From Paenibacillus camelliae (GTDB lineage: Bacteria > Bacillota > Bacilli > Paenibacillales > Paenibacillaceae): a DNA stretch of 64,000 nt. The first letter of the stretch is position 1. Each line of letters begins with the position of its first letter. Positions 1 through 9,634 of this stretch are shown piece after piece. The translations under genes and the position numbers were made by a program. The stretch lies in contig NZ_JAMBNY010000001.1 of the NCBI RefSeq assembly GCF_023715345.1, forward strand, positions 310,001 to 374,000, read 5' to 3'. The notes beneath the pieces are model-generated. The model searched no databases. It had not been told where the DNA came from and was given only the letters and a program-made list of their open reading frames with translations.

Positions 1-352
1 TTTGCAGCCAACCATTAACAGAAGGTATATTTTTTTGTGCCCATTCTAAAAAGACCGGCCAGTATTGCATGATTATATTTTCCGTATCTACCATATCGTC
101 ATAGATAAAAACGAAGGATGTGTTTGCAATATGTGCAAACTTTTTTCTAATTTGATGTGTAAATCCATTGTAGGCTTGTAATGGAACTAAGGACGTCTTG
201 CGAATGCAAAACGTCCAATCATTGTTGTGCTTATTTACGATGACTTGCTCAATGTAACCATCCTTAAAGTAAGCTTGTATGAGTTCCTGCGGCAGCCCTG
301 ATTGCTCTACCAGCATTTCAAAGCGCTGACGCTTGCCGTCGGTTTGGTTCAT
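1..352 (-). CDS. polC: PolC-type DNA polymerase III alpha subunit, N-terminal fragment (cut by window edge)
   Basis: Translating the minus strand from an ATG gives about 117 residues beginning MNQTDGKRQRFEMLVEQSG, with FKDGYIEQVIVNK and later FAHIANTS and YWPVFLEW. These resemble the non-catalytic N-terminal domain of Gram-positive replicative polymerase PolC, which precedes its OB, exonuclease and polymerase domains. The start follows an AGGAG Shine-Dalgarno at good spacing. In Bacillus, polC lies directly downstream of proS, as here. The identification rests on the N-terminal pattern plus synteny; the catalytic domains lie outside the window. Confidence 0.85.
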   Translation of the reverse strand, partial: MNQTDGKRQRFEMLVEQSGLPQELIQAYFKDGYIEQVIVNKHNNDWTFCIRKTSLVPLQAYNGFTHQIRKKFAHIANTSFVFIYDDMVDTENIIMQYWPVFLEWAQKNIPSVNGWLQ

Positions 353-409
353 GTTATCCACTCCTGACGTTCATCTTTACTATACTAAGTCATGTTACCA
401 TACTTGTGA

Positions 410-1858
410 TTAATACGCTCTAGCAAAAATAACCGTATGCTTAGCTTCGCCATTACATACTAGACAAGTCGTTTTATGTGTTTCAGGTTCAAATGGAATG
501 TTTCGGCTTGTAGCACCGGTCTCTTCCTTCACCTTTTTCTCGCATTCATCGGAGCCACACCAGCCTGCTTCTACGAATCCACGTTTCTTCTCCATAGCAG
601 CCTTCATCTCCTCAAGTGTGTCCACGGAGTATGAATTTTCCTCGCGGAACGCTTTCGCACGCTCGAACATAGCCGTTTGCGTTTCATCTAGCATCTTTTG
701 AACTTCTTCTGCCAGATTCGCCTGTGCTACAATGCGTTTCTCGCCTGTAATTCGAGACACAAGCACGACTTGACCATTATCCATATCGCGTGGCCCAAGC
801 TCTAGACGAAGCGGTACACCGCGCATTTCGTATTCATTGAATTTCCAGCCTGGACTTACATCCGAGCGATCATCAACACGAACGCGAATTCCAGCAGCCT
901 TTAGCTCTGCATAAAGCTCATCTACGCGAGCGACGACAGCATCACGAGTTTTGGCAGGGCCAATCGGAATCATAATGACTTGCGTCGGTGCCACTTTAGG
1001 AGGAAGCGCCAAACCACGGTCATCACCGTGTACCATAATTAGCGAACCGATAAGTCGTGTACTTACACCCCATGATGTCGTATGGCAGTATTGAAGCTCG
1101 TTGTTGCGATCCAAATACTTTATATCAAAAGCTACAGCGAATTTATTACCAAGAAAATGAGAGGTACCTGCTTGAACAGCACGGCCATCCTTCATCATCG
1201 CTTCAATGGAGTACGTATTAACCGCACCAGCAAAGCGCTCTGAAGGTGTTTTCTCACCTTTAATAACAGGAATCGCTAAAAACTCCTCAACAAATTCTGT
1301 GTAGACATCAAGCATTTGACGCGTTTCCTGACGTGCTTCTTCTTCAGTTTCATGCGCAGTGTGGCCTTCCTGCCACAAAAATTCACTTGTACGAAGGAAT
1401 GGCAACGTCCGCTTCTCCCAGCGAACGACGTTCGCCCACTGGTTAATAAGAACAGGCAAATCGCGATAAGATTGAATCCATTTTGAATACATATGACCAA
1501 TCATCGTTTCAGAGGTAGGACGAATCGCTAAGCGCTCCTCCAGCACCTCGCCAGCAGCTTCTGTTACCCAAGGCAGCTCGGGATTGAAGCCCTCCACATG
1601 ATCCTTTTCCTTTTGGAAAAAGCTTTCCGGAATAAACATAGGGAAATACGCATTACGATGTCCGGTTTCCTTGAAACGACGGTCCAAATCGCGCTGAATA
1701 TGCTCCCAAATCTCATAACCATCCGGACGAAATACAATACATCCGCGAACTGGTGAGTAATCCATCAATTCTGCTTTTTTAATTACATCAATATACCATC
1801 TGGAGAAGTCCTCAGATTGAGGTGTAATCTCCGTAACAAATTGTTTGTCTTTAGCCAT
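410..1858 (-). CDS. proS: Prolyl-tRNA synthetase, archaeal/eukaryotic-like (type 3) form
   Basis: This 482-residue class II synthetase charges tRNA-Pro with proline. Visible core motifs are RPTSE at 113-117, motif 2 at RWE 146-148 with FLRTSEFLWQEGHTAH at 154-169, and motif 3 at GDDRGLALPP near 278-287. The C-terminal region has Cys434, Cys439, Cys465 and Cys468, a zinc-site pattern, and the protein ends in Tyr. The editing (INS) insertion of the roughly 565-residue bacterial form is absent. Length, motif wording and C-terminal zinc domain fit the archaeal/eukaryotic-like class. It sits between rseP and polC, where B. subtilis carries the bacterial-type proS, so it may have replaced that enzyme or be a second copy. 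Confidence 0.95.
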   Translation of the reverse strand: MAKDKQFVTEITPQSEDFSRWYIDVIKKAELMDYSPVRGCIVFRPDGYEIWEHIQRDLDRRFKETGHRNAYFPMFIPESFFQKEKDHVEGFNPELPWVTEAAGEVLEERLAIRPTSETMIGHMYSKWIQSYRDLPVLINQWANVVRWEKRTLPFLRTSEFLWQEGHTAHETEEEARQETRQMLDVYTEFVEEFLAIPVIKGEKTPSERFAGAVNTYSIEAMMKDGRAVQAGTSHFLGNKFAVAFDIKYLDRNNELQYCHTTSWGVSTRLIGSLIMVHGDDRGLALPPKVAPTQVIMIPIGPAKTRDAVVARVDELYAELKAAGIRVRVDDRSDVSPGWKFNEYEMRGVPLRLELGPRDMDNGQVVLVSRITGEKRIVAQANLAEEVQKMLDETQTAMFERAKAFREENSYSVDTLEEMKAAMEKKRGFVEAGWCGSDECEKKVKEETGATSRNIPFEPETHKTTCLVCNGEAKHTVIFARAY

Positions 1859-1866
1859 CAGCAGCT

Positions 1867-3129
1867 TTACTCCCCTCGAATTAATCGTACGATATCATTG
1901 TAGGTGACAACGAGCATAAGCAGCATTAACAAAGCAAAGCCGATAAAATGTACAAAGCTTTCCTTATTCGGACTAATTGGTTTGCGACGAATCGCCTCAA
2001 GTCCAATGAATAATAATCGACTGCCATCTAATGCCGGAACAGGCAGTAAATTAAATATCCCTAAGTATAAGCTAAGTGTAGCTGTCCAGCTTGTTAGCTG
2101 AACGATGCCTTGTCTTGCGATTTGACTCGTAATCTCAGCGGTACGCACAGGGCCGCCTAGATCGTCAAGCTCTACCTGCAGCGTAACGAGCATTTTTAAT
2201 CCGTCCATAATTAGAACGGTCATTTCCTTCATTAGTGTTACCCCACCAGTGAAGGTTTCGCCTAAGGTTGGTGCGCGAGTTCCGAATGCAGCCTGAACAC
2301 CTATTTTCCCTTCTCCTTGCTCATTAGGAACAGGAGTAATCGTTAGTGACTGCGGATTGCCATCACGGATAAAATCAATAACAATCGGCTTATTCGGATG
2401 CTTTGCAATGATACTAATCATCCGCGTGTAATCTGTCCCAACTGCCTCACCATTTACCGCAGTAATAATATCTCCTACTTGCATCTTGGCTTCTACAGCA
2501 GGCGTATCAGGAAGTAATGCTCCAATCTGTACATTCTCTCTTACCCCAGCCATCTGCACATACAATAAGAACAATATAAAAGCTAGTATAAAGTTCATCA
2601 TTGGACCTGCGAATATAGCTAGTGCGCGCTGACCAACCGTTTTACTCCCGAATTGACGATCAATCGGTGCAATTTGTGTTTCCGTGCTTCTTGCAATAAT
2701 GTGCGCCGTAGGGTGCACTTGATACTTTTCAACTTCACCTTCAACGTCGAGATCAATATGTAGATTTCGCTCTAAATCAATGGAGACAACTTCACCTCGA
2801 AGCACGTCCTTACGCTCATCCAGACGATCGAGATATATACGTTGAACGACACCATCTTTTAATCGTACCGCGACGGTTTGTCCTGGTTGAACCTCAACAA
2901 TCTCTGGGTCCTCACCGGCCATGCGTACAAATCCGCCAGCCGGAATAAGCCGCAATGTATATCTAGTTTCCCCACGTTTAAATGAAATGACCTTCGGACC
3001 AAAGCCAATCGCAAATTCTCGCACAAGAATTCCTGCTCGTTTTGCGAAAAAATAATGTCCCCATTCATGAATCGTTACGATAACGAAAAACACTAAAACT
3101 GTTAAAAACACCGTTTGAATCATTTGCAT
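1867..3129 (-). CDS. rseP: RIP metalloprotease RseP/RasP (site-2 protease)
   Basis: This 420-residue membrane zinc protease performs regulated intramembrane proteolysis, in Bacillus cleaving anti-sigma factor and signal-peptide remnants. HEWGH at 21-25 supplies two zinc ligands and the general base. LDG at 367-369, in an NLLPVPALDGSRLLF context, supplies the third ligand. A PDZ-like segment lies around residues 195-270 between the membrane parts. Length matches B. subtilis RasP. The start is the only in-frame initiator behind the GGAGG, at slightly long spacing. It is placed between dxr and proS as in B. subtilis, so it is probably part of the same long operon. Confidence 0.95.
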   Translation of the reverse strand: MQMIQTVFLTVLVFFVIVTIHEWGHYFFAKRAGILVREFAIGFGPKVISFKRGETRYTLRLIPAGGFVRMAGEDPEIVEVQPGQTVAVRLKDGVVQRIYLDRLDERKDVLRGEVVSIDLERNLHIDLDVEGEVEKYQVHPTAHIIARSTETQIAPIDRQFGSKTVGQRALAIFAGPMMNFILAFILFLLYVQMAGVRENVQIGALLPDTPAVEAKMQVGDIITAVNGEAVGTDYTRMISIIAKHPNKPIVIDFIRDGNPQSLTITPVPNEQGEGKIGVQAAFGTRAPTLGETFTGGVTLMKEMTVLIMDGLKMLVTLQVELDDLGGPVRTAEITSQIARQGIVQLTSWTATLSLYLGIFNLLPVPALDGSRLLFIGLEAIRRKPISPNKESFVHFIGFALLMLLMLVVTYNDIVRLIRGE

Positions 3130-3211
3130 ATATGCTATTAGCCTCCTATCGTTACGGCCTGTACATAGATTATCATTATTCCACTATGGTACACAAGAGA
3201 ACTAAAAGCAG

Positions 3212-4351
3212 TTAAATTACAGATGCAATTGCTCTTGCCTCTTGATCTACAGCAACGATAGCTTCAATTGTATCTACCTTGCAGCTATTATGCTTTGAAA
3301 GCACTGACTCTACCACATGCTCAATCCCTAAAAACGAAAGCTCACCCTTAAGAAAACGGTCTACTGCTACCTCATTAGCCGCATTATAGACAGTAGGGGA
3401 TGAAAGCCCTGCCTTGCCGCATTCAAATGCCAGCCTAAGCATCGGATAACGAGCAAAATCCATCGGTCGAAAATTCAATTGTCCGATTTGAGCCAGACTT
3501 AGTCGCTCGGAAGTATTCTTTATTCGATTTGGATATGTCAATGCATACTGAATTGGCACGCGCATGTCAGGCAAACCGAGCTGTGCAATGACACTACCAT
3601 CCACGAACTCAACATATGAATGGATAATGCTCTCTGGATGAATGACAACATCAATTTGATCATAGGTCACATCAAATAACCAATGCGCCTCGATCACCTC
3701 TAGCCCTTTATTGGCCATTGTCGCAGAATCGATTGTAATTTTAGCTCCCATAGACCAGTTTGGATGCTTCAGTGCCTGCTCCACGGTAACATTATGTAGC
3801 TGCTCTCTCGTATAGTCTCTAAAGGATCCGCCCGAGGCAGTCAGTATGATTCGCTCTGCTTGCTCGACCCGTTCACCATTTAAGCATTGGAATATGGCGG
3901 AATGCTCACTATCTATAGGTAGCACTTTTACACCTTTTTCCTTTGCCAGCGCCATAACGATATGACCAGCAGTCACTAGTGTCTCTTTATTCGCAAGACC
4001 AATGTGCTTACCAGCTTGTATAGCAGCTATTGTCGCTGGTAATCCTCGACTGCCCATAATCGCCGTCACAACGACCTCTGCTTCATGCGCCGTAGCAACC
4101 TCAATAAGCCCCTGTTCTCCATAGACTACTTGAACAGAAGCCGGTATAAAGCCTCTCAGCTGCTCACTTAGCTCTCTTGTAGCTACACTCACTAATTTAG
4201 GAGCGTATTTATCGATTTGTTGCTTAAGCAGTTCGATATTATTACCTGCGGAAAGTGCAACGATCTGAAATTTATCTGGATGCTGATCTACAATATCTAA
4301 TGTTTGTGTTCCAATAGACCCTGTTGATCCTAGTAATGAGATTTTCTTCAA
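3212..4351 (-). CDS. dxr: 1-deoxy-D-xylulose 5-phosphate reductoisomerase
   Basis: This is the second step of the MEP isoprenoid pathway, converting DXP to 2-C-methylerythritol 4-phosphate with NADPH. The N-terminal nucleotide-binding motif GSTGSIGTQTLDIV follows directly after the start. Internal landmarks include ANKETLV, the metal-site segment LPIDSEHSAIFQCL and the flexible-loop GGSFRDY region. I chose the TTG preceded by GGAGG (7-nt spacing). It gives 379 residues, the usual length. An ATG 66 bases upstream would overlap cdsA and add a non-homologous tail. cdsA ends 14 bases upstream, indicating one operon with cdsA and uppS. Confidence 0.94.
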   Translation of the reverse strand: MKKISLLGSTGSIGTQTLDIVDQHPDKFQIVALSAGNNIELLKQQIDKYAPKLVSVATRELSEQLRGFIPASVQVVYGEQGLIEVATAHEAEVVVTAIMGSRGLPATIAAIQAGKHIGLANKETLVTAGHIVMALAKEKGVKVLPIDSEHSAIFQCLNGERVEQAERIILTASGGSFRDYTREQLHNVTVEQALKHPNWSMGAKITIDSATMANKGLEVIEAHWLFDVTYDQIDVVIHPESIIHSYVEFVDGSVIAQLGLPDMRVPIQYALTYPNRIKNTSERLSLAQIGQLNFRPMDFARYPMLRLAFECGKAGLSSPTVYNAANEVAVDRFLKGELSFLGIEHVVESVLSKHNSCKVDTIEAIVAVDQEARAIASVI

Positions 4352-4365
4352 TTGACTACCTCCAC

Positions 4366-5160
4366 CTACACCGGAATGAGCTGAGTGAGAACAAGGATTG
4401 GAAACACGATAATCCAACTATCCGTACGATCAATGATACCTCCATGTCCTGGAAGTAAATTGCTCATATCCTTAATGCCTCGTACTCTTTTGTAAGCTGA
4501 TTGCATTAAATCTCCAAGTTGACCAGCAATCGCAGCAACTAGTCCTAACACAATGGCACGCCACAGCTCTATAAAATCAGGAGCAATGACAGCGAATAGA
4601 ATCGCTACAATAATTGAGCTGATTATCCCGCCAATTGCACCTTCAATGGTTTTGTTTGGACTAATAAGTGGCCATAGCTTTCGTTTTCCAAAAGCACGCC
4701 CGAAAAAATAAGCGCCGATATCACTCGCCCAAATCGAGCAAAAAGCAATAAAGCTCCACCATAAGGCATACTCTTCCATCAAGCGGACATCAATCATCGC
4801 AGCAAAGCCAATTCCTAGATAGACGGTACCTAAAAAAGTAAGTGCTGCCTCATTAATCGTAACTTTATTTTTAGTAAGCACGGTCAATGCAAGTAGCACA
4901 AACATAAGCAGCCATATAATTGCAGTATCCTGGATCCAGCTCACGCCATACGATTCAAAGGGAATGACAAGCGCTAGCAGGCCAAGTAATGCTGCAATGT
5001 GCAATGGATTGTTCCAGCTAAGATGGTTCATTCGAGAAAACTCAAACATTGCAATAATTGCCATAACGATAATAAGCGCTGCATAATAATGTCCACCCAA
5101 GATCATTAATCCTAAGAAGAGAGCACCCGCCAGGACTCCAGTAACCAATCTTTGCTTCAT
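4366..5160 (-). CDS. cdsA: Phosphatidate cytidylyltransferase (CDP-diglyceride synthase)
   Basis: This integral membrane enzyme makes CDP-diacylglycerol from phosphatidate and CTP for phospholipid synthesis. The 264-residue sequence is mostly hydrophobic helices. It carries the family signature near the C-terminus: SPNKTIEGAIGG, GDLMQSAYKRVRGIKD, then LLPGHGGIIDRTDS. It lies between uppS and dxr, the common bacterial arrangement for envelope-lipid precursor genes. An AGAGGTG Shine-Dalgarno precedes the ATG. Nothing in the sequence looks unusual. Confidence 0.95.
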   Translation of the reverse strand: MKQRLVTGVLAGALFLGLMILGGHYYAALIIVMAIIAMFEFSRMNHLSWNNPLHIAALLGLLALVIPFESYGVSWIQDTAIIWLLMFVLLALTVLTKNKVTINEAALTFLGTVYLGIGFAAMIDVRLMEEYALWWSFIAFCSIWASDIGAYFFGRAFGKRKLWPLISPNKTIEGAIGGIISSIIVAILFAVIAPDFIELWRAIVLGLVAAIAGQLGDLMQSAYKRVRGIKDMSNLLPGHGGIIDRTDSWIIVFPILVLTQLIPV

Positions 5161-5188
5161 TGCAATACTTCACCTCTATGTGATGTCG

Positions 5189-5953
5189 CTACACTCCGCC
5201 AAATCGACGTGCGCGCCGCTGATATTCCTGGATTGCCGCCATAAAATGCTCCTCCGAAAACTCAGGCCAAAACACATCAGTAAAATAAAACTCACTATAC
5301 GCTAGCTGCCAGAGCATGAAGTTACTTAAACGTATTTCTCCACTTGTTCTAATAAGCAAATCCGGATCAGGCATATTTTTTGATTGCATATACGTCGAGA
5401 ACAAATCCTCATTAATATGATCAACCTGCAGCTGCCCCGACTGGGCCTGTGCAGCAATTGCTTTCACAGCTTCAATTAATTCAAGCCTTCCACCATAATT
5501 CAAGGCGAAATTAAGTACAAGACCTGTATTACCCGCTGTCCGATTCATTGCCTCTTCAACTGCTTTTCTTGTATGAGGTGGAAGATGCTCCTGATCACCC
5601 ATCATTCGAACTTGTACGTTATTTTCCATTAATTCTTCAATTTCTAGTTCAAGAAATTGCTGAGGCAGCTTCATTAAGAATTCAACCTCATCTTTTGGTC
5701 GCTTCCAGTTCTCTGTTGAAAAGGCATAGAGTGTTAAGTACTTCACCCCAAGATCGTTCGCAGCTACTGTAATACGTTTTACTGTTTTCATTCCAGTGTG
5801 ATGACCAGCAATTCTAGGCAGGCCTTTATGCTTTGCCCATCTTCCGTTGCCATCCATTATAATTGCTATATGTTCTGGTATATTATCAAGCTGAATCGGT
5901 AATGGAGATTGAGCTTCCGTTTCCCCTTTTTTAGACCATAGTCGCTTTAACAA
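5189..5953 (-). CDS. uppS: Isoprenyl transferase (undecaprenyl diphosphate synthase)
   Basis: This enzyme makes the C55 lipid carrier for cell-wall synthesis by adding isopentenyl units to farnesyl diphosphate. The catalytic Asp lies in MDGNGRWAK (Asp34 with this start), followed by GHHTGMKTV and FSTENWKRP. DLLIRTSGEIRLSNFMLWQ and the Glu-rich FTDVFWPEF segment complete the cis-prenyltransferase pattern. I chose the TTG behind GGGAGG, giving 254 residues. An ATG 39 bases upstream (267 residues) has a poorer Shine-Dalgarno and cannot be excluded. It is cotranscribed with cdsA and dxr, and a weak hairpin separates it from frr. Confidence 0.94.
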   Translation of the reverse strand: MLKRLWSKKGETEAQSPLPIQLDNIPEHIAIIMDGNGRWAKHKGLPRIAGHHTGMKTVKRITVAANDLGVKYLTLYAFSTENWKRPKDEVEFLMKLPQQFLELEIEELMENNVQVRMMGDQEHLPPHTRKAVEEAMNRTAGNTGLVLNFALNYGGRLELIEAVKAIAAQAQSGQLQVDHINEDLFSTYMQSKNMPDPDLLIRTSGEIRLSNFMLWQLAYSEFYFTDVFWPEFSEEHFMAAIQEYQRRARRFGGV

Positions 5954-5997
5954 TAGGCTCCCTCCCAGCAAAATTCCATGAATATTCGCCATTTACT

Positions 5998-6022
5998 GAA
6001 AGAACCCCACCTTAGGGAGGGG
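5998..6022 (-). terminator. Weak intrinsic hairpin between frr and uppS
   Basis: On the minus strand four C-G pairs, one T-T mismatch and two further C-G pairs form a short stem with a CTAA loop, followed by TTCTTT. The U-tract is poor, so partial attenuation is more likely than full termination. The site lies between the frr stop and the uppS start. Confidence 0.35.
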
Positions 6023-6032
6023 CTGCTCTTCA

Positions 6033-6586
6033 TTAAACTTCCAATATTTCTTTTTCCTTCGTTGCTAATACTTTATCACTCTCAGTAATATATTTATCCG
6101 TAAGCTTTTGGATATCGTCCTGATGACGCTTGGATTCATCCTCGGAGATTTCGGCTTTTTCTAATTTTTTAATGCTATCATTCGCATCACGTCGAATGTT
6201 ACGAATCGCTACCTTAGCATCTTCAGCAATTTTTTTAGCCGTTTTAACAAGCTCAACGCGGCGTTCCTCTGTAAGCATTGGAACGGATAGGCGGATAATT
6301 GCACCATCATTAGATGGCGTTAAGCCTACATCTGATTTTAAGATAGCACGTTCGATCTCTGCAAGCGAAGATTTATCCCATGGTTGAATAAGTAAAGTGC
6401 GAGAATCTGGAGTAGTAACGTTAGCTAATTGATTCAATGGTGTCAATGTTCCATAATATTCAACCTGAATTCGATCTAGCAGTGATGGACTTGCTTTGCC
6501 GGCACGTAATGAAGAAAAATCACGTTTCAGTGCATTAATTGCTTTTTCCATACGTTCTTCTGCAGATTTCTTTATAGCTTGAGGCA

Positions 6587-6587
<1 letters not shown>
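6033..6587 (-). CDS. frr: Ribosome recycling factor
   Basis: This 184-residue cytoplasmic protein splits post-termination ribosomes together with EF-G. Recognisable features are [19 protein letters not shown] near residues 29-47, the [14 protein letters not shown] segment and [17 protein letters not shown] charged helical C-terminal half ends in KEKEILEV. Length is exactly typical. The ATG overlaps the pyrH stop by one base (TAATG), so translation is probably coupled. The pyrH-frr-uppS-cdsA order is the standard bacterial arrangement. Confidence 0.97.
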
Positions 6588-7339
<752 letters not shown>

Positions 7340-7381
7340 CTAACATAAGAGGTATTCAATTATGTTCCATGATACAAGTAA

Positions 7382-7401
7382 GGCGGGGCAGAAGCCCCGC
7401 C
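7382..7401 (-). terminator. GC-rich hairpin between tsf and pyrH
   Basis: A perfect 8-bp stem, GGCGGGGC paired with GCCCCGCC, has a TTCT loop on the minus strand. It is followed by TTACTTGT, a poor U-tract. It lies 20 bases after the tsf stop and is probably a partial terminator that lowers expression of pyrH and later genes relative to rpsB-tsf. Confidence 0.55.
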
Positions 7402-7420
7402 CCTCTTAGTTGAGTTCGGA

Positions 7421-8071
7421 TTAACCTTTAACTTGAGCCATAACCTCTTCAGCGAAGTTCTCAACTTTTTTCTCAAGACCTTCACCAAGCTCAAAGCGAG
7501 CAAAACGACGGATGGAGATATTCTCACCGATTGTGCTAATTTTTTCGTTCACAAGCGTTTCAATTGTTTTATCTGGATCTTTAATGAAAGCTTGCTCAAG
7601 CAGGCAGTATTCTTCATAGTATTTAGAAATACGACCTTCAACCATTTTATCAACGATATGAGCAGGTTTACCTTCGTTAAGTGCTTGTGCTTTAAGAATT
7701 TCTTTTTCTTTCTCGATATCCTCAGCAGGAACCTCTTCACGACGAACGTATTTAGGATTAGTTGCAGCAATATGCATTGCAACGTCTTTTACGAACTCTT
7801 TAAATTGGTCTGTTTTACCAACGAAGTCAGTTTCGCAGTTAACTTCTACCAATACACCGATACGGCCATTGCTATGGATGTAGGAATCAACGATACCCTC
7901 AGTTGCGATACGGCCAGCTTTGTTTGCAGCTGCCGCAAGACCCTTTTCACGTAGATGAGCGATTGCTTGATCAATATCGCCACCAGTTGCTTCAAGAGCT
8001 TTTTTGCAATCAAGCATACCTGCTCCAGTTCTCTCACGTAGTTCTTTTACTGCACTCGCATTTACTGCCAT
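7421..8071 (-). CDS. tsf: Elongation factor Ts, short form
   Basis: This is the nucleotide exchange factor for EF-Tu. The N-terminal UBA-like domain reads [19 protein letters not shown]. The conserved TDFV (81-84) that contacts EF-Tu is present. The protein has 216 residues against about 290 for the E. coli and B. subtilis forms, because part of the dimerisation/C-terminal subdomain is missing, as in other short EF-Ts proteins. An ideal AGGAGG precedes the ATG. It is cotranscribed with rpsB, with an attenuator-like hairpin in the spacer. Confidence 0.97.
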   Translation of the reverse strand: MAVNASAVKELRERTGAGMLDCKKALEATGGDIDQAIAHLREKGLAAAANKAGRIATEGIVDSYIHSNGRIGVLVEVNCETDFVGKTDQFKEFVKDVAMHIAATNPKYVRREEVPAEDIEKEKEILKAQALNEGKPAHIVDKMVEGRISKYYEEYCLLEQAFIKDPDKTIETLVNEKISTIGENISIRRFARFELGEGLEKKVENFAEEVMAQVKG

Positions 8072-8107
8072 GTAAAAAACCTCCTAAATGTTCTATGTCT
8101 AATTTTG

Positions 8108-8153
8108 TTCAAAAAAAGGGTAGCGAGAGGTTTTCACCATCTGACCACCCTTT
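8108..8153 (-). terminator. Attenuator-like terminator between rpsB and tsf
   Basis: On the minus strand AAAGGGT pairs with ACCCTTT, followed by a run of seven T. A nested GGT-GAAA-ACC hairpin sits inside the loop. It lies about 20 bases past the rpsB stop, and probably lets only part of the transcription continue into tsf. Confidence 0.55.
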
Positions 8154-8174
8154 GTTGTTTATCCATTCATGCTA

Positions 8175-8873
8175 TTAAGCAGTTGTTTGCTCGCCTTGGT
8201 TAGCTTCAACAATTGCGTCAGCCATTTTAGCAGTAAGCAATTTAACTGCACGAATTGCATCGTCATTACCAGGAATAACGTAGTCAATTTCGTCTGGATC
8301 GCAGTTTGTATCTACGATACCTACAATTGGGATACCCAATTTACGAGCTTCTGCTACAGCAATACGCTCTTTACGAGGATCGATTACAAACAGTGCACTT
8401 GGAAGTTCTTTCATGTTTTTAATTCCGCCTAGGAACTTCTCAAGACGCTCTTGTTCTTTTTTAAGAAGGATAACTTCTTTTTTAGGAAGAACTTCGAATG
8501 TACCGTCTTGCTCCCATTTTTCAAGCTGCTTCAAACGGTCAATACGTTTTTGAATCGTTTGGAAGTTAGTAAGCGTACCACCCAACCAACGTTGGTTGAT
8601 GTAGAAGTTACCGCAACGCTCAGCTTCTTCTTTAACAGAATCTTGAGCTTGTTTTTTTGTACCAACAAAAAGCACTGTGCCGCCTTCTGCAGCTACAGAT
8701 TTAACAAAGTTGTACGCTTCGTCAACTTTCTTAACTGTTTTTTGTAGGTCAATAATGTAAATACCGTTTCTTTCTGTGAAGATATAACGATCCATCTTTG
8801 GATTCCAACGACGAGTCTGGTGACCGAAGTGAACCCCAGCTTCTAAAAGCTGTTTCATAGAGATAACCGCCAT
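8175..8873 (-). CDS. rpsB: 30S ribosomal protein S2
   Basis: A small-subunit ribosomal protein of 232 residues. Typical segments are [44 protein letters not shown] and [47 protein letters not shown] chose the ATG after AGGAGGTG (6-base gap). The upstream GTG in the same frame overlaps that Shine-Dalgarno. A sigma-A-like promoter with a leader of roughly 110 bases precedes the gene, so rpsB-tsf begin their own transcription unit inside the larger synteny block. Confidence 0.97.
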   Translation of the reverse strand: MAVISMKQLLEAGVHFGHQTRRWNPKMDRYIFTERNGIYIIDLQKTVKKVDEAYNFVKSVAAEGGTVLFVGTKKQAQDSVKEEAERCGNFYINQRWLGGTLTNFQTIQKRIDRLKQLEKWEQDGTFEVLPKKEVILLKKEQERLEKFLGGIKNMKELPSALFVIDPRKERIAVAEARKLGIPIVGIVDTNCDPDEIDYVIPGNDDAIRAVKLLTAKMADAIVEANQGEQTTA

Positions 8874-8995
8874 GATCTGCACCTCCTATATTGGTTATTT
8901 GTGTCCTCCGCTCTTCGCATCTTGAATCACCACTTACACCGTGTGCAAGCACCCGTGAATCAATTGAAAAGCGTGTGTTTTTAACACCGTCATCT

Positions 8996-9024
8996 AATAT
9001 ACCATAAGCAATTGCGAGAAGCAA
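8996..9024 (-). promoter_or_regulatory. Sigma-A-like promoter for rpsB-tsf
   Basis: The minus strand reads TTGCTT, 17 bases, TATATT. This is a good -10 and an acceptable -35 at ideal spacing, about 125 bases before the rpsB start. The transcript would carry a leader of roughly 110 bases, long enough for S2 autoregulation, although I do not recognise a specific leader motif. Confidence 0.6.
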
Positions 9025-9049
9025 GCACTCTTCTCAAACAATTTGTCTG

Positions 9050-9634
9050 TTATTGGATGAGCGTCAGTCCTTTTGTTGAGATGTGCTCATTGGCCTCAGC
9101 TTCTGTCAAAGGCTGACTCGTGAACAACTTCTCTAGATCATCTAGTGTCATTTGCTCCTCAATATAAAAAAAACCAGCGCGAATATCCACACTGTGGTTT
9201 CTAAAATAATCAACAAATTGACTACTATCATTGAATAGACCATTGCTTTCTAATCGCTTAGCTGTTGAAGTAATTGAGTCACCTGGATGCACTCGAAAAA
9301 TTGCAGCAGTATTCTCTGGAGTTTGTGCTGGTTCTGGCGTCTCAACCGCTTCAGATTCAACTGGCGGTTCGGCTGGCTCTACTAGTTCGTTAGTCGGAGC
9401 TTGAGGTTCTTCTGCTGATGCCGGTGCTTCTGGCGCCTGCGCATCTTCAGAAGCAGATGTTTCCTCACCAATCGGTGTAGGTGTTGGAGTTGGTGAAGCA
9501 TCCCGGCCGTTAATCTGTTGTTCAATCGCATTGAGCTGCTCTTGGCTTTTTTCTCCGATTGTAAAGAGCTCGAGCATCAACACACCGATAATAATACCAA
9601 TACCAATTCCGATAAGTAGTGATCGTCTATGCAT
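9050..9634 (-). CDS. Membrane-anchored protein with MltG/YceG N-terminal-like domain, no catalytic domain
   Basis: The 194-residue protein has one N-terminal membrane helix (residues about 5-25, LLIGIGIGIIIGVLMLEL). A Pro/Glu/Ala/Thr-rich linker with PTPTPTP follows. The C-terminal domain starts FRVHPGDSITSTAKRLESNG and continues to MTLDDLEKLF. That domain resembles the small substrate-side (LysM-like) module of MltG endolytic transglycosylases, but the MltG catalytic domain with its Glu is absent. I chose the ATG behind AGGAGGAG, which overlaps the upstream gene by 8 bases. Position between the fla/che cluster and rpsB hints at a wall or flagellar role, but function is not shown. Confidence 0.6.
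   Translation of the reverse strand: MHRRSLLIGIGIGIIIGVLMLELFTIGEKSQEQLNAIEQQINGRDASPTPTPTPIGEETSASEDAQAPEAPASAEEPQAPTNELVEPAEPPVESEAVETPEPAQTPENTAAIFRVHPGDSITSTAKRLESNGLFNDSSQFVDYFRNHSVDIRAGFFYIEEQMTLDDLEKLFTSQPLTEAEANEHISTKGLTLIQ

Noticed and set aside
4352..4417. Upstream ATG for dxr giving 401 residues
   Set aside because: It overlaps cdsA and adds a 22-residue tail without homology; the TTG with GGAGG gives the normal length.
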